DNA from: Methylomonas fluvii
Lineage (GTDB): Bacteria; Pseudomonadota; Gammaproteobacteria; Methylococcales; Methylomonadaceae
NCBI RefSeq assembly: GCF_014850975.1
Contig: NZ_JACXST010000003.1
Location: 1,116,001 to 1,180,000 of the forward strand
Direction of reading: 5' to 3'
DNA: 64,000 bases
Shown: piece by piece, positions 53,910 through 62,874 of the stretch
Layout: each line of letters begins with the position of its first letter
How positions within the stretch are numbered: the stretch's first letter is position 1
Translations under genes and position numbers: made by a program
Notes under the pieces: model-generated
Databases searched by the model: none
The model's input: the letters and a program-made list of their open reading frames with translations, nothing else
Told to the model about the DNA's origin: nothing

Positions 53910-54776
53910 CTATAACCCACCGGTTCCTTCACCGATAAGTTGTTCCAGAAGCACCACCAGTACTGTCGCTACAGTTATGTCAGCTGTTGTACCCGGATTG
54001 ATCCTTTGTGCCTTAAAAGCTTTGTCCAGATCATACAATGCTGGCAAAAGCTCTTCAGGCTCACAAGCTGTTTGCATCGCTCTATCGAGTTTATGCATCT
54101 CAGCCTTGATCCACTCTGAATACCGCTCTCCATACTTCCGCTCAATATGACTATCGGGATATTGAGCCAACATTGCGGCAAAAACCGCTAACGTAGCCCA
54201 AGCACAATCGCCAGACAAAACGAAAGCACGATTATATCGTAAAACGCCGAAATCAAAAACGTCTTTAAAAATTGTTGCGTATTGCAGCGCAATTCTGTCC
54301 TTGTCAGCGGCAAAAACCATGGCCTCGGTCAATGTCACATCCGCCGGTTTTTGGACGTCGTGCTGCGCGGATTCACCTAAACCGGCCGGCGCAGCTAAGG
54401 TGACAGCCTTGAAAGCCCAATCCGCATCCTCGCGAGTCGTATTTTCCAGCAATAGCCGTAAACCATCGCGCAAGCTTTCGCCCTTTTTTAGGCTGGCAGC
54501 CACCTGCAACAAAGGCGCACACAGCAAAATAATACCCAAATTGGTATTGCAAGCCACTGCCTCGCGGGTTGCCTTGACTGCGTAATAAATCTTTTCGCCC
54601 AAACTGTACTGCGGATCGGTGATAGGCTCACTGCTAACTTGGGCGCTGACACGAAAATCCTCAACCGTCATATCGTCGGCGGCACTATAAACACTGACAT
54701 TTCCAGGCTTGAACGCTTGCAACTCGGTTTCGCAAGCTTGCAGATAAGCGTCCATCAATTGCTGCCTGTTCAACAT
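53910..54776 (-). CDS. CitG/triphosphoribosyl-dephospho-CoA synthase-like protein
   Basis: A 288-residue helical protein. It has ACETELQAFKPGNVSVYSAAD near the start, TNLGIILLCAPLLQVA and a C-terminal RINPGTTADITVATVLVVLLEQL, the pattern of the CitG/MdcB family. In H4MPT clusters this gene (orf7 of Methylobacterium by position) is needed for the pathway, but its reaction is unclear; it may add a triphosphoribosyl or ribose phosphate group during cofactor synthesis. The ATG overlaps the ATP-grasp stop. No citrate lyase genes are near. Confidence 0.75.
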   Translation of the reverse strand: MLNRQQLMDAYLQACETELQAFKPGNVSVYSAADDMTVEDFRVSAQVSSEPITDPQYSLGEKIYYAVKATREAVACNTNLGIILLCAPLLQVAASLKKGESLRDGLRLLLENTTREDADWAFKAVTLAAPAGLGESAQHDVQKPADVTLTEAMVFAADKDRIALQYATIFKDVFDFGVLRYNRAFVLSGDCAWATLAVFAAMLAQYPDSHIERKYGERYSEWIKAEMHKLDRAMQTACEPEELLPALYDLDKAFKAQRINPGTTADITVATVLVVLLEQLIGEGTGGL

Positions 54777-55672
54777 GCTTTTTCCGGCATGCAATATCGA
54801 TCAAGCAAATCAGCAACCAAACATTCGGCAATGTTAATATCACAAACACTTTGCAAGCCTTTCCAGGCCGGCACGCTGTTCACTTCAATAATTCGGTAAC
54901 AACCGTCGGCATCCTGAATCACATCCACCCCGGCATAATCCATTTTTAAGGCCGCAACCGCGGCAATCGCCAGCTCAGCTAAATCAGATTCCAACTCGAT
55001 GCATTCGCAAGACGCGCCTCTAGCCACATTGTTCAACCAGGAAATACCACGCCGACGCATGGCAGCGACTGCCCTGCCGTTGATCACGAACACGCGCACA
55101 TCGGAATAGCCATCACCAGCGCACTCGACAAAGCGCTGTAAGTAATAGATACCGCGACTGCTGGTCAGCCACAACAAATCGGTGGATTTTTCGATACGCC
55201 GAATGCCCTCGCCTTGCGAACCGAACAAGGGTTTACTGATCAGATAATAGCCTGCGCGCAACTGTTGTTCGGCAATCGCCAAGGCTTCGTCCCTATCCCG
55301 CAATACCCAAGTCATTGCGGTCGGCAAACCGCCATGTTGCAACAAAAAACTGGTCATGCCTTTATCGACGCTGCGCTCGATCGCGCCGGCATCGTTATAG
55401 ACCGGTACACCCAGTATTTTTAAGGCATGCAAAACATCCAGATAAAACACTACTTCTTCCAGCGAACCGCCGGGCACGCCACGCACAAACACAGCCGCCG
55501 GCAATTGCTGCTCAAAACCCGGAATAATAATGGGTAGGTCGGCAACGGTTAACTGCAATTTGCAGGCTGTTAGCGAGACGTATTCGGCGACATAGCCACG
55601 CTCGGCAAAAGCCAAGCACAACTGCTTGCCGTGCCAACCGGGGTCGTCGGTAATTATTGCAATTCGGCGCAA
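54770..55672 (-). CDS. RimK-like ATP-grasp protein of the mch operon
   Basis: A 300-residue ATP-grasp protein. The pre-ATP domain begins RRIAIITDDPGWHGKQLCLAF; the ATP site includes YYLISKPLFGSQGEGIRRIE, and the metal ligands are in YAGVDVIQDADGCYRIIEVNS. RimK-type enzymes add glutamate or similar residues, which suits the poly-glutamate or side-chain steps of H4MPT or methylofuran synthesis. The start is a TTG with a poor ribosome site, which may hold its level down. It lies 88 bases after mch with a strong hairpin between. Confidence 0.78.
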   Translation of the reverse strand: MRRIAIITDDPGWHGKQLCLAFAERGYVAEYVSLTACKLQLTVADLPIIIPGFEQQLPAAVFVRGVPGGSLEEVVFYLDVLHALKILGVPVYNDAGAIERSVDKGMTSFLLQHGGLPTAMTWVLRDRDEALAIAEQQLRAGYYLISKPLFGSQGEGIRRIEKSTDLLWLTSSRGIYYLQRFVECAGDGYSDVRVFVINGRAVAAMRRRGISWLNNVARGASCECIELESDLAELAIAAVAALKMDYAGVDVIQDADGCYRIIEVNSVPAWKGLQSVCDINIAECLVADLLDRYCMPEKAC

Positions 55673-55704
55673 AGGAATGTGTTACGAATGAAGTTAACGA
55701 AACA

Positions 55705-55739
55705 AGCTAACGGACTTTGCAACGCAAAACCCGTTAGCT
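55705..55739 (-). promoter_or_regulatory. Intercistronic hairpin between mch and the ATP-grasp gene
   Basis: AGCTAACGG pairs with CCGTTAGCT, and within it TTTGC pairs with GCAAA, giving a long interrupted stem in the 88-base gap. A T-rich tail on the minus strand (TTGTTTCGTT) is only weak for termination. It could lower downstream expression or stabilise the mch part of the mRNA. Confidence 0.5.
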
Positions 55740-55760
55740 GTCGAAGAGACTTAGAGCGAA

Positions 55761-56744
55761 TTAAGCGCCGAACGAAAGATCGAGTAAGGCATTATCCAAT
55801 TTACCGGCGCGGAAACTTTTGCCGGATTCCACCGCAGTGACGATCACGCTGGCCGGGCTGAACAACATCGCATCGACTTTGAAAAAATCGTATTCGTAAG
55901 CTTTGAAAATATCGGCAAACGGTTTGCCGTAATCTTTGGACGTTGAACTTGGTAATTCATTCGCCAGTTTTTCCGCCGCTTCGTCGCTGCCTTTTACAAA
56001 CAAATGCACTTGGCCGGCGAATAAAATAGCGTCATTGGTTCTACCCATCGCTTTGACGAAATTCGGATGCGGAGGGCAAATCGGCGCGCTACCGGAACCA
56101 TCGACGATGTTTTCCAGCGGAAAGTGCAGAGCGTGGGCTTTGTGCATCGCCACTTCCAACACCCGACCAACTACTTGTACGCCGCCGGCCAAACTGCTGG
56201 TAGGCGTGACGATGATGGTCAAATTGGCCGGCGATACGCCGCACGCCGCCGCGACTTTCTCGACGATTTCGATTGGCGGCAAGGCGTCGTTTTCAATAAC
56301 CAACGCGGTTTGTTCGGCGCTATCGCGGTATTCCAGCTCTTTATACAGTTCTTCCACCGGCTCGACCGCGCCGTCTTTCAATTTGGTCGCCATTGCCCGC
56401 GCCGGCCCGGAACCCAAGGCATAATATTTGCCGTGCGACAAACTCCAACCTGCATATTGGCTACCCAAGCAAGACAATACCGGATTGCTGGCATGGACGT
56501 TAATGGTCAGCGGCCAATTGCTGGTGTAAGGGCTTTGCGAGATCGTTGCGGCACCCAAACCACCCATGCAGATTTCGGTAATAATCCGGCCGGCTTCCAG
56601 ACCGCCCGGTACTTTGATACCGGCGTCGATAATAGTGCAGCCGTTTTCCAGCTTTTCGATACCCAACCGTAGTTTATCCGCGTTATCCAGCAGTTGTTGA
56701 ACCAAGGGCTGGGAAAATTTATTGACGCTTGCCTGGTATTGCAT
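55761..56744 (-). CDS. mch: Methenyl-H4MPT cyclohydrolase
   Basis: A 327-residue Mch. The N-terminus [20 protein letters not shown] and internal [46 protein letters not shown] and [24 protein letters not shown] are classic. It converts methenyl-H4MPT to formyl-H4MPT in formaldehyde oxidation. It lies 5 bases after the upstream ATP-grasp gene. The operon order ATP-grasp, mch, ATP-grasp, CitG-like, fae corresponds to methylotroph clusters (orf17-mch-orf5-orf7-fae). Confidence 0.97.
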   Translation of the reverse strand: MQYQASVNKFSQPLVQQLLDNADKLRLGIEKLENGCTIIDAGIKVPGGLEAGRIITEICMGGLGAATISQSPYTSNWPLTINVHASNPVLSCLGSQYAGWSLSHGKYYALGSGPARAMATKLKDGAVEPVEELYKELEYRDSAEQTALVIENDALPPIEIVEKVAAACGVSPANLTIIVTPTSSLAGGVQVVGRVLEVAMHKAHALHFPLENIVDGSGSAPICPPHPNFVKAMGRTNDAILFAGQVHLFVKGSDEAAEKLANELPSSTSKDYGKPFADIFKAYEYDFFKVDAMLFSPASVIVTAVESGKSFRAGKLDNALLDLSFGA

Positions 56745-56749
56745 GATTT

Positions 56750-57850
56750 TTAAAGACCTGTTTCCAAAAGATTTGCAAGGATGCGTTGTTGGCGATGCAG
56801 ATTATCCAGCACCTGCCCCGAGTTTTTTCCGGTGGCAATAATACTGCATATCGGCTCGCCCGTGGCAACAATTGCGCCGGGATTCGGCCTATCCACCGCC
56901 CAGTCCGGCCACACCAGACGCTCGGGAATCGTCACTTTTTTTTGCGCATAAACTATCTGATAAGCGCTCGGCTCCGTCGATAATCCGACATCAGTATCCC
57001 GGCTGTTTTGGCAAGCCTGCAGATGTTTCAATAGCAGCGATTTGCCGTAAAGCTGGGCACTAGCGGAAATCCGCGCATTGATTTCCAACACATAACATTT
57101 GCCGGCACGCAGCATAAAATCCATGCTGTTTAAACCGCGCAATCCATAGACATTAACAAGCCTATCCAACCAATCGGCAATTTCAGACTGAACAGACCTA
57201 GAAACCTTGGCATGACTAGCAATCCCCTCAAACAGAAACGATTGCCCGCCATCCGACTTTGCAGCCCACTGCTCGTTAAAACCGATCAGCTCAACCCCGC
57301 CGCTACTCGCGACAAACAACACGGACATCGAACGGCCTTCGATATAACGCTGCCAATAACCGTCGGCAAACTCGTCATTATTACTGCGCCTAATCCCCAA
57401 GCCGCCCTCGCCGCACCAAGGCTTTAACAACCAGTCAAAATCATCCTCAGGCTTTGTAAACATCACCGGCGGATGCCGAATGGACAACGAATCGAGTCGG
57501 GCAAAAAAATCATGTTTATCTTGGACCCGTTGAAAAGTAGCGGCCGAATTCCCAATAATCCGCCAATCCCTTTCCAGACAGCTCAAGGTTTCCGGATAAG
57601 TTTCCAGACCGCTGCCATACACCAATTCGCCCAAGCCATGAACCTCACGAACCGCTGTTACAGCAGCTCTAATATCATCCCAGGCCAGTGACGCCACCTG
57701 ATACGTCTGCTTTGCCATTTGCCGAGTATCGCTATCGGCGAAACAATCGATAGCCACCACTTCGCACCCGGAATCGACGCACATTTGCACCAACATCCGC
57801 GCCGATTTGGCAATCACTAACAAACACTTAGGCACTAAAGAAGATTGCAT
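56750..57850 (-). CDS. ATP-grasp protein ahead of mch
   Basis: A 366-residue ATP-grasp protein. The N-terminal nucleotide-binding part is [20 protein letters not shown]; the ATP-grasp core holds [17 protein letters not shown] and [28 protein letters not shown]-terminal extension ([20 protein letters not shown]) resembles that of carboxylate-amine ligases of the DUF201/PurK-like type. In H4MPT clusters this corresponds by position to orf17 and its reaction is unknown. It is the first gene of the mch operon, 75 bases from the divergent tRNA gene. Confidence 0.78.
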   Translation of the reverse strand: MQSSLVPKCLLVIAKSARMLVQMCVDSGCEVVAIDCFADSDTRQMAKQTYQVASLAWDDIRAAVTAVREVHGLGELVYGSGLETYPETLSCLERDWRIIGNSAATFQRVQDKHDFFARLDSLSIRHPPVMFTKPEDDFDWLLKPWCGEGGLGIRRSNNDEFADGYWQRYIEGRSMSVLFVASSGGVELIGFNEQWAAKSDGGQSFLFEGIASHAKVSRSVQSEIADWLDRLVNVYGLRGLNSMDFMLRAGKCYVLEINARISASAQLYGKSLLLKHLQACQNSRDTDVGLSTEPSAYQIVYAQKKVTIPERLVWPDWAVDRPNPGAIVATGEPICSIIATGKNSGQVLDNLHRQQRILANLLETGL

Positions 57851-57925
57851 TCGGCTGCAACATGAAAGTGGTCCGGCAAAAAATGCTGGATTTTAAATTA
57901 TTTTCTGTAATAATACGCGGCTGTT

Positions 57926-58015
57926 GGAGAGCTGGCTGAGCGGTCGAAAGCGGCGGTCTTGAAAACCGTTGAAGGTTTATCCCTTCCTGGGGTTCGAATC
58001 CCTAGCTCTCCGCCA
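57926..58015 (+). tRNA. tRNA-Ser(UGA)
   Basis: A 90-base class II tRNA. The acceptor arms are GGAGAGC and GCTCTCC with G then CCA encoded; the anticodon loop is CTTGAAA with TGA; a long variable arm (TTGAAGGTTTATCCCTTCC) and the GTTCGAATC T-loop are present. It is divergent from the mch operon. Its 3' side is followed by a terminator and then a decayed integrative element, so this tRNA is a candidate integration site, though no second copy of its 3' end is found in the window. Confidence 0.97.
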
Positions 58016-58027
58016 TAATATTCAGTT

Positions 58028-58069
58028 AAGGCCTTGATAAATAACGATTTATCAAGGCCTTTGCTTTTT
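58028..58069 (+). terminator. Terminator of tRNA-Ser
   Basis: AAGGCCTTGATAAAT and ATTTATCAAGGCCTT form a perfect 15-bp stem around AACG, then TGCTTTTTC. It is 12 bases after the tRNA CCA. The following 330 bases (58070-58400) show no gene that I can support. Confidence 0.85.
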
Positions 58070-58399
58070 CTACCCTCATCCCTACCCTACTTCTGATTCT
58101 AATAACTGTCACTGATTTCTTGTCAGTCAGCTTTATTTGTTACAAGACCATTACCTCCTGTTTGTTGACTCCACGCATGATATGAGTCAAACCTCGAAAA
58201 GCGAAGAGCATCCGTGCCGTAACAAAATCACAGCTACGACCTCAGAAATAAATCAGTCACAACACGGCCTCATATCAATCTTTTAACTCCTTGGATTGGG
58301 CTCAGCATTTTTGTGTAGGGAGCCTTCAATGGCGATTAAACAATGCCTCGCTTGAGACCAGTCTTTTCAACCACCTCAACAAGTTCCACTCCAAACCTA

Positions 58400-58762
58400 T
58401 TGCTCAGCGCCTTCGTGCAAACAGCATCGTAAACGACAATGGCGCCTTAACAAACTGAAAACAGACCCTGATTATCAAGAGAATCAACAACGGCCTCAAC
58501 AATCCTGGATAGAGCAATCCCGATTATTGGCGTCAATACCGTGAATCTCATCCAAAGTATGCTGATCGTAATCGTACGTACATTGCAACGCACTCGCAAC
58601 ACCAAAGCCAAGATTAATCGAATTGGAAATATGGACGCGTCAACTCCAGCAAAGCTGCCATCAGGAATTTACAAACTAAGTTTGGTGACAGAAACCAATA
58701 TTGCCAAGATGGACGTTTGGACCTTAGAAATCACGGTACATGCTTGCGAATGTCGGCCATAA
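58400..58762 (+). pseudogene. Frameshifted transposon-associated gene
   Basis: Two frames read together as YCSAPSCKQHRKRQWRLNKL then DPDYQENQQRPQQSWIEQ, shift near 58520 to HPDYWRQYRESHPKYADRNR, and shift again to LQRTRNTKAKINRIGN, with the end AKMDVWTLEITVHACECRP. This is the known WxxxHPDYWxxYRxxHPxYxxRN type of small protein carried with insertion elements in proteobacteria. The N-terminal zinc-ribbon-like part is incomplete. At least two frameshifts make it dead. Confidence 0.6.
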
Positions 58763-58909
58763 GCAAGTGTTGCAAATAGATGACTTGATCGGCAAACCAA
58801 TCTGATTTTTATACCGTAATGTCAGTTCGCTCTTGGTAAACCCTGGATTTGGCTGGCCCCGCTTAGAAGATAGCTCCGGTCCACCAGTGGCTTGGTGAGA
58901 GCCTAATTT

Positions 58910-59098
58910 TCATGTGACCGGGGATCTGTCAAACGGCTTAGGAAAGATGCCTTTTTTGATGCCATCCCACCAGGATGATTTACTCATGGGCAGCAATCCA
59001 TAAATGGGTGGATTGGCCTTTGGATCACCAATAATTTGTTTCAAACGCAGAAAACCAGTTTCGGGCAATTTACTTATGTTTATTAACCTCATAATCAT
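58910..59098 (-). CDS. AlpA-like excisionase/regulator, C-terminally truncated
   Basis: A 62-residue protein: LPETGFLRLKQIIGDPKANP then the wing SKSSWWDGIKKGIFPKPFDR and an early stop. The pattern of a small AlpA/Xis-type HTH protein of phages and islands is clear, but the usual end (GPRTTVWRVEDI type) is replaced by SPVT and a stop, so it may be cut by a rearrangement. Small regulators of this type control integrase and excision. It lies in the same orientation as the FlhC-like gene. Confidence 0.6.
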   Translation of the reverse strand: MIMRLINISKLPETGFLRLKQIIGDPKANPPIYGLLPMSKSSWWDGIKKGIFPKPFDRSPVT

Positions 59099-59206
59099 TG
59101 GAAAAATGGGGCGATAGTCCTTATTTCACGTCAGCCAGCCAACCAATTCTTTATTTTAAAAAGGTGATTGGTCGACTCTAAACATAGAATGTTATAAATA
59201 CAGAAT

Positions 59207-59689
59207 CTAAGGATCGGTTTTCAAACTGGTCTTACAGACACAACACCGCTCTAATGATTTTTCACTGCCCACGATTATCAACACGGGCGAACTGCACTGA
59301 TGGCATGAAATCAACCGCAACTGGTTATTTCTCAGATCTCGCGCCACCAACCACGCCGTGGTGAAATCCAGGCTGCTATTGGGCAAGGAGATTTTGAAAA
59401 AGTCGAATGCCTGAATGACGTTATCGATGCCACCCTGAATATTTTCGTTTTCAATCGATCGAAATATCTTGGCGAAGAGCGTAGCTTCCTTGTAACGCCA
59501 CAGGTTGTGAGTTAATCCACGAATCGACTCCTTGATCGGACCAGGACTGCCAGGGCGGCCGAGTAACTCTTTATAAGTTGCTTTTATCACATCTTTATAA
59601 ATGGCGGTTTCCCTGATAATGACTGCAATTCTAGCTTGGCGTTGAATCAATCCAACAGCCAATTCATACTGTTTTAGCCTTTTGATCAT
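59207..59689 (-). CDS. FlhC-like transcriptional activator
   Basis: A 160-residue FlhC-family protein. It has the helical body (LGRPGSPGPIKESIRGLTHN) and, near the C-terminus, CHQC and RCCVC, the four-cysteine zinc site of FlhC. The ATG at 59689 has GGAGGCAAAAGG just upstream. In integrative conjugative elements and genomic islands FlhC/FlhD-like pairs (SetCD, AcaCD, SgaCD) are the master activators of transfer and excision. No flagellar gene is near, while integrase and AlpA-like genes are, so this is more likely an island activator than a flagellar one. Its FlhD partner is not visible. Confidence 0.7.
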   Translation of the reverse strand: MIKRLKQYELAVGLIQRQARIAVIIRETAIYKDVIKATYKELLGRPGSPGPIKESIRGLTHNLWRYKEATLFAKIFRSIENENIQGGIDNVIQAFDFFKISLPNSSLDFTTAWLVARDLRNNQLRLISCHQCSSPVLIIVGSEKSLERCCVCKTSLKTDP

Positions 59690-59702
59690 CCTTTTGCCTC
59701 CA

Positions 59703-59852
59703 CTACTCGTCACCTCTTAAAGTCAGCAAAACATCAATCCCGCTACGCTGTTTGGCATTGATGTGCGCAAACAAATGATTCGAAAGTCTTGTCGCAAAGC
59801 ATAACCAGCCAGACTCGGAAAATTTCAAGCTAGTTGTCGCCTCAATGCAAAA
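59703..59852 (-). pseudogene. 3' fragment of a gene cut by the insertion element
   Basis: The minus-strand frame from the element end reads SLKFSESGWLCFATRLSNHL then FAHINAKQRSGIDVLLTLRG to a stop 13 bases before the FlhC-like ATG. An ATG exists only because the element end supplies it (MSFCIEATT). It is probably the tail of the gene that preceded the FlhC-like gene, perhaps its partner, but no family can be named. Confidence 0.4.
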
Positions 59853-59872
59853 ACTCATGCGGCTATATTGCC

Positions 59873-60994
59873 CTAGCTGGCGGCCTCCTGGATTGTGGTG
59901 TTGGACGTGTGTTGCGTATCGGTCCGATCGGGATTGAGATACACAGTATGGACGCGGTTCCAGCGGCGGGTCTGTCGGCTCCAGCGCCGGGGGGTTTGAG
60001 CCTTGGCTTGTTCGTACAACGCCTGGCGTTGAGCAAGCAGGGCCTGGTCCAAGCCGGCATGGCGTTGCGCCGGGGTCACGAAGCCGATGGCGCTGTGGCG
60101 GTGTTCGTGGTTGTAACCTGAAGGTCATAAATACCACTGCACGAGATCAGCCACCCAGTGCCGGGCGGACGTTAAGTCGGCAAACGGTTGCAACGGGTAT
60201 GGCGGACGGTATTTCAAGGTTTTGAACAACGATTCCGAATAGGGGTTGTCGTTGCTGACCGCCGGTCTGCTAAAGGACGGCATGATGCCGAGCCGTTGCA
60301 GGGTGGCCAGCATCGTGGCGCCTTTCATTGGGCCGCCATTATCCGAATGCAGGACGACCTGTTGGGGCCGCAGGTCTTCGCGCTGATAGATGTCCCGTAA
60401 CAGCTCGCTGGCCAATTGGCCGCTTTCTGCCTCGAACACCTGCCAACCCACGACCTGCCGACTGAAAATATCCAGGAACAGGTAGAGATAGTAGAACCGG
60501 CCTTTGACCGCCGCCGGCAGATAGGTGATATCCCCGCTATAGAGCTGATTCGGCGCGGTGGCCGTCAGCGCCTTGGGCTGGGTACGGGGCTGGCTGGGGC
60601 GCTCGCTACGGCGGTGCTTCAGTTGCCTTGCGGCTTTCAGAATGCGGTAGAAGGTCGATTCGGACGCCAGATAAATCCCTTGGTCGGCCAGGCGCGGCAC
60701 GATTTGGCTGGGCGGTAAATCGGCAAACTCAGCCGAATTCGCGACGACCAAGAGGTGACTCCGCTCCGCATCGCTCAAGGCATGCGACGGCGTATAGTGC
60801 CGTTGCGGCCGGCGGTCTTCCGTCAATGTTTCCCCGGCCTGCCAACGTTGCAAGGTGCGCGGGCTCAGGCCCAGTACGGCACAGGCTTGGTCCTGGCGAG
60901 CACCGGCCGCCGTGGCTTCGGCGACTGAGTCGACCAGCTGCTGGCGCTGCGGAAGGGAGGTCATTCGACCGCGCCCACCCAACAGCGCCCGCAC
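59873..60994 (-). pseudogene. OrfB transposase of the IS3-like element, with internal stop
   Basis: The frame from 60994 encodes an HTH (ACAVLGLSPRTLQRWQAGE) and an rve-type DDE domain: Asp in SGDITYL, Asp in LHSDNGGPMKG and Glu in YSESLFKTLKY. At 60125 it reads VQWYL, a TGA, PSGYNHEHRHSAIGFVTP. Normal members read directly QWYNHEHRH, so an 18-base insertion (TTATGACCTTCAGGTTAC) has placed a stop in the frame. The remaining C-terminus runs intact to a TAG at 59873. Confidence 0.75.
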
Positions 60995-61485
60995 CTTTTC
61001 TTGTGCCCTGTGGGTATTTGCAGGATCAACAAGGCAGCGGCTTCGGCTAGTGCTTTCTCCTTACGCTGGAGTTCGCGTGCCAGACGCTGGTTCTCGGCCT
61101 TGAGGCTACGCAGATTCTGGCTTTCTTCGCGATCAGGACGCAACCTGGCTGAGGCGCAAAACTCGCTTTTCCACTGCGCCAGTTGATGGGTAAATACGCC
61201 ACGCTCCCGGCACCAGGCATTCAGCACCTCGCCGCTCAAACTATGGCTTTCCTGGAGGGCCAGCAAACGTTCTTCGGGCCGCCAATCTTGAGGCCGCTGG
61301 GCGGACTTGGCTGTGACAGGACGGTGATCGGTCGAGGAGGTGTGGCTCATCCAGGTTTTTAGGGTATGTATGCTCAGGTTTCATTCATCGGCAACCGTTT
61401 GAATGGATCGGTTGCCCCGGCTGTAGACTTTCGCCAACGCTTGGTCTTTGAATGCATCAGAATACTGCTTTTTGGAACGGCTCAT
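60961..61485 (-). pseudogene. OrfA of the IS3-like element, with internal stop
   Basis: From the ATG at 61485 the frame encodes MSRSKKQYSDAFKDQALAKV then SIQTVADE, a TGA at 61383-61381, then NLSIHTLKTWM and on to a coiled coil (LKAENQRLARELQRKEKALAE). One base change or slip (a Leu codon becoming TGA) breaks the N-terminal HTH. A later ATG at 61350 could give a shortened product with the coiled coil only. Its end overlaps the OrfB start, as for frameshift-linked IS3 genes. Confidence 0.75.
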
Positions 61486-61531
61486 GGTTCATCTCAAATT
61501 TCAAAAGGAATGGAAATTTGAGGCGACAACT

Positions 61532-62526
61532 ATTCTGACTCAGGGGGCAACAGCATTACCGTTCAATCTGCTTGGAATGAATATCTTGCAAATAACACAG
61601 GCTATTGGGGCGAACGTCACCTGAGAGACCATCAAAACCTGTCACAAGCTGGCGGACAACCCAAAAAGCGCGGCATAGGCTTAACCGTGCAAGGCGTTCT
61701 CTATCCCCTGCTACAACTGCGCATGATTGATATAAACGCTGAGACCCTTACCGACTGGCAAAAGCAGGAAGCACAAAGCCGCGCCAACAACGCCCGCCAA
61801 GGTTTCGAAATGTTCCGTGCATTCTGGCGCTGGTGCGGCCAGCATAAGGAATATGCTTCGCTAATCGATGCTCAGGCAGTCGAAAATCAGGACCTTAGAA
61901 AGAAAGTACCAAACCGGAAAGCCAAAAAGTTTGACGTGCTGCAACGCGCCCACCTGGCAGACTGGTTTAACGCGGTTCGAAATCTGAGCAATCCGGTGAT
62001 TGCCCCGTATCTGCAAGGCCTGTTATTGACCGGCGCCAGCCGTGAAGAATTAGCCGAACTCAAGTGGTCGGACATTGATTTTAAATTAGCCGCCATGTGG
62101 TTAAAGGATAAGGTAGACGATGAAGGCCGGATGATTCCCTTGCCGCCTTATTTATCGAGCCTTGTTATCGCTTTGCCTCGCCGGAATGAATGGGTATTCA
62201 GCAGCCCCACGGCCGCAGATGGCAAGCTGGCCGAACCTCGTATTGCCCACAATCGCGCCCTTGATGCTGCTGGCCTGGAACATGTCACCCTGCACGGCTT
62301 ACGCCGCACCTTTGCCAGCTTGGCCGAATGGGTTGAAATGCCGGTTGGCGTCGTCGCGCAAATCATGGGCCACAAACCCAACGCCACCGCCGAAAAGCTC
62401 TACAAAACCCGCCCGCTTGAGCTGCTGGCTATCTGGCACGGCAAGTATGAGGCTTGGATATTGGAACAGGCCGGTATCGAGTTTGCTCAGGCTGAGCAGA
62501 TGCAAGGGTTGCGCGTCGTCAAATAG
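61532..62526 (+). pseudogene. Tyrosine recombinase/integrase lacking its N-terminus
   Basis: The frame is open from the insertion element to 62526. It reads SITVQSAWNEYLANNTGYWG, a core-binding region (RMIDINAETLTDWQKQEAQS), and a catalytic domain with Arg in TGASREELAELKWSDID, HGLRRTFASLAEW, MGHKPNATAEKL and the Tyr in KLYKTRPLE. All catalytic residues are present. The first 100 or so residues of a usual island integrase are missing because the IS3-like element replaces them. A GTG at 61687 could allow a shortened product of 279 residues, unlikely to be active. Confidence 0.75.
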
Positions 62527-62572
62527 CGACCATAATCACTTGACAAGTGTTTCCTTTAAGATACATTAATCC

Positions 62573-62872
62573 ATGAAATACGAATTGCAGAGCACCCAAA
62601 CTTTTAACAGATGGTTATTTGGATTGAAAGACAGAACGGTCAAAAACCAATTACTGTCGCGGTTAGCACGAATGGAAAACGGCCATTTCGGTGATTACAA
62701 ACCTTTATCTGCCGATTTGTTTGAACTGCGTTGCTTCTTTGGTGCTGGCCTTCGGGTTTATTACACGATACGCAATCAACAGGTAATTCTGTTGTTAGTC
62801 GGCGGCGATAAATCCAGCCAAGACAGGGATATTGAAAAAGCCCAAACCATTTTGAAAAGCCTGGAGAATTGA
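62573..62872 (+). CDS. RelE/HigB-type toxin (Gp49-like family)
   Basis: A 99-residue toxin. The frame FNRWLFGLKDRTVKNQLLSRLARMENGHFG, then DLFELRCFFGAGLRVYYTIR and ILLLVGGDKSSQDRDIEKAQ, is the addiction-module killer family (PF05973). It is an mRNA interferase relative that acts at the ribosome. The antitoxin ATG follows two bases after its stop, with toxin first as in higBA. The gene looks intact. Confidence 0.85.
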   Translation: MKYELQSTQTFNRWLFGLKDRTVKNQLLSRLARMENGHFGDYKPLSADLFELRCFFGAGLRVYYTIRNQQVILLLVGGDKSSQDRDIEKAQTILKSLEN

Positions 62873-62874
62873 CT

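Larger units (their letters stand above)
59831..61532 (-). mobile_element. IS3-family-like insertion element, degenerate
   Basis: Bounded by 15-bp perfect inverted repeats TAGTTGTCGCCTCAA (59831-59845, and its complement at 61518-61532). It contains OrfA- and OrfB-like frames on the minus strand in the IS3 arrangement, both broken. No target duplication can be seen: the left flank is part of a minus-strand gene, the right flank part of an integrase, so one side was deleted or rearranged. Length about 1.7 kb. Confidence 0.75.

Noticed and set aside
59207..59689. Flagellar master regulator FlhC of a flagellar operon
   Set aside because: The protein is of the family, but no flhD or flagellar gene is adjacent, and the context is a mobile island.
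61381..61383. Selenocysteine or programmed readthrough at TGA codons of the IS3-like element
   Set aside because: No structure or conserved context supports recoding; simple decay explains both stops.
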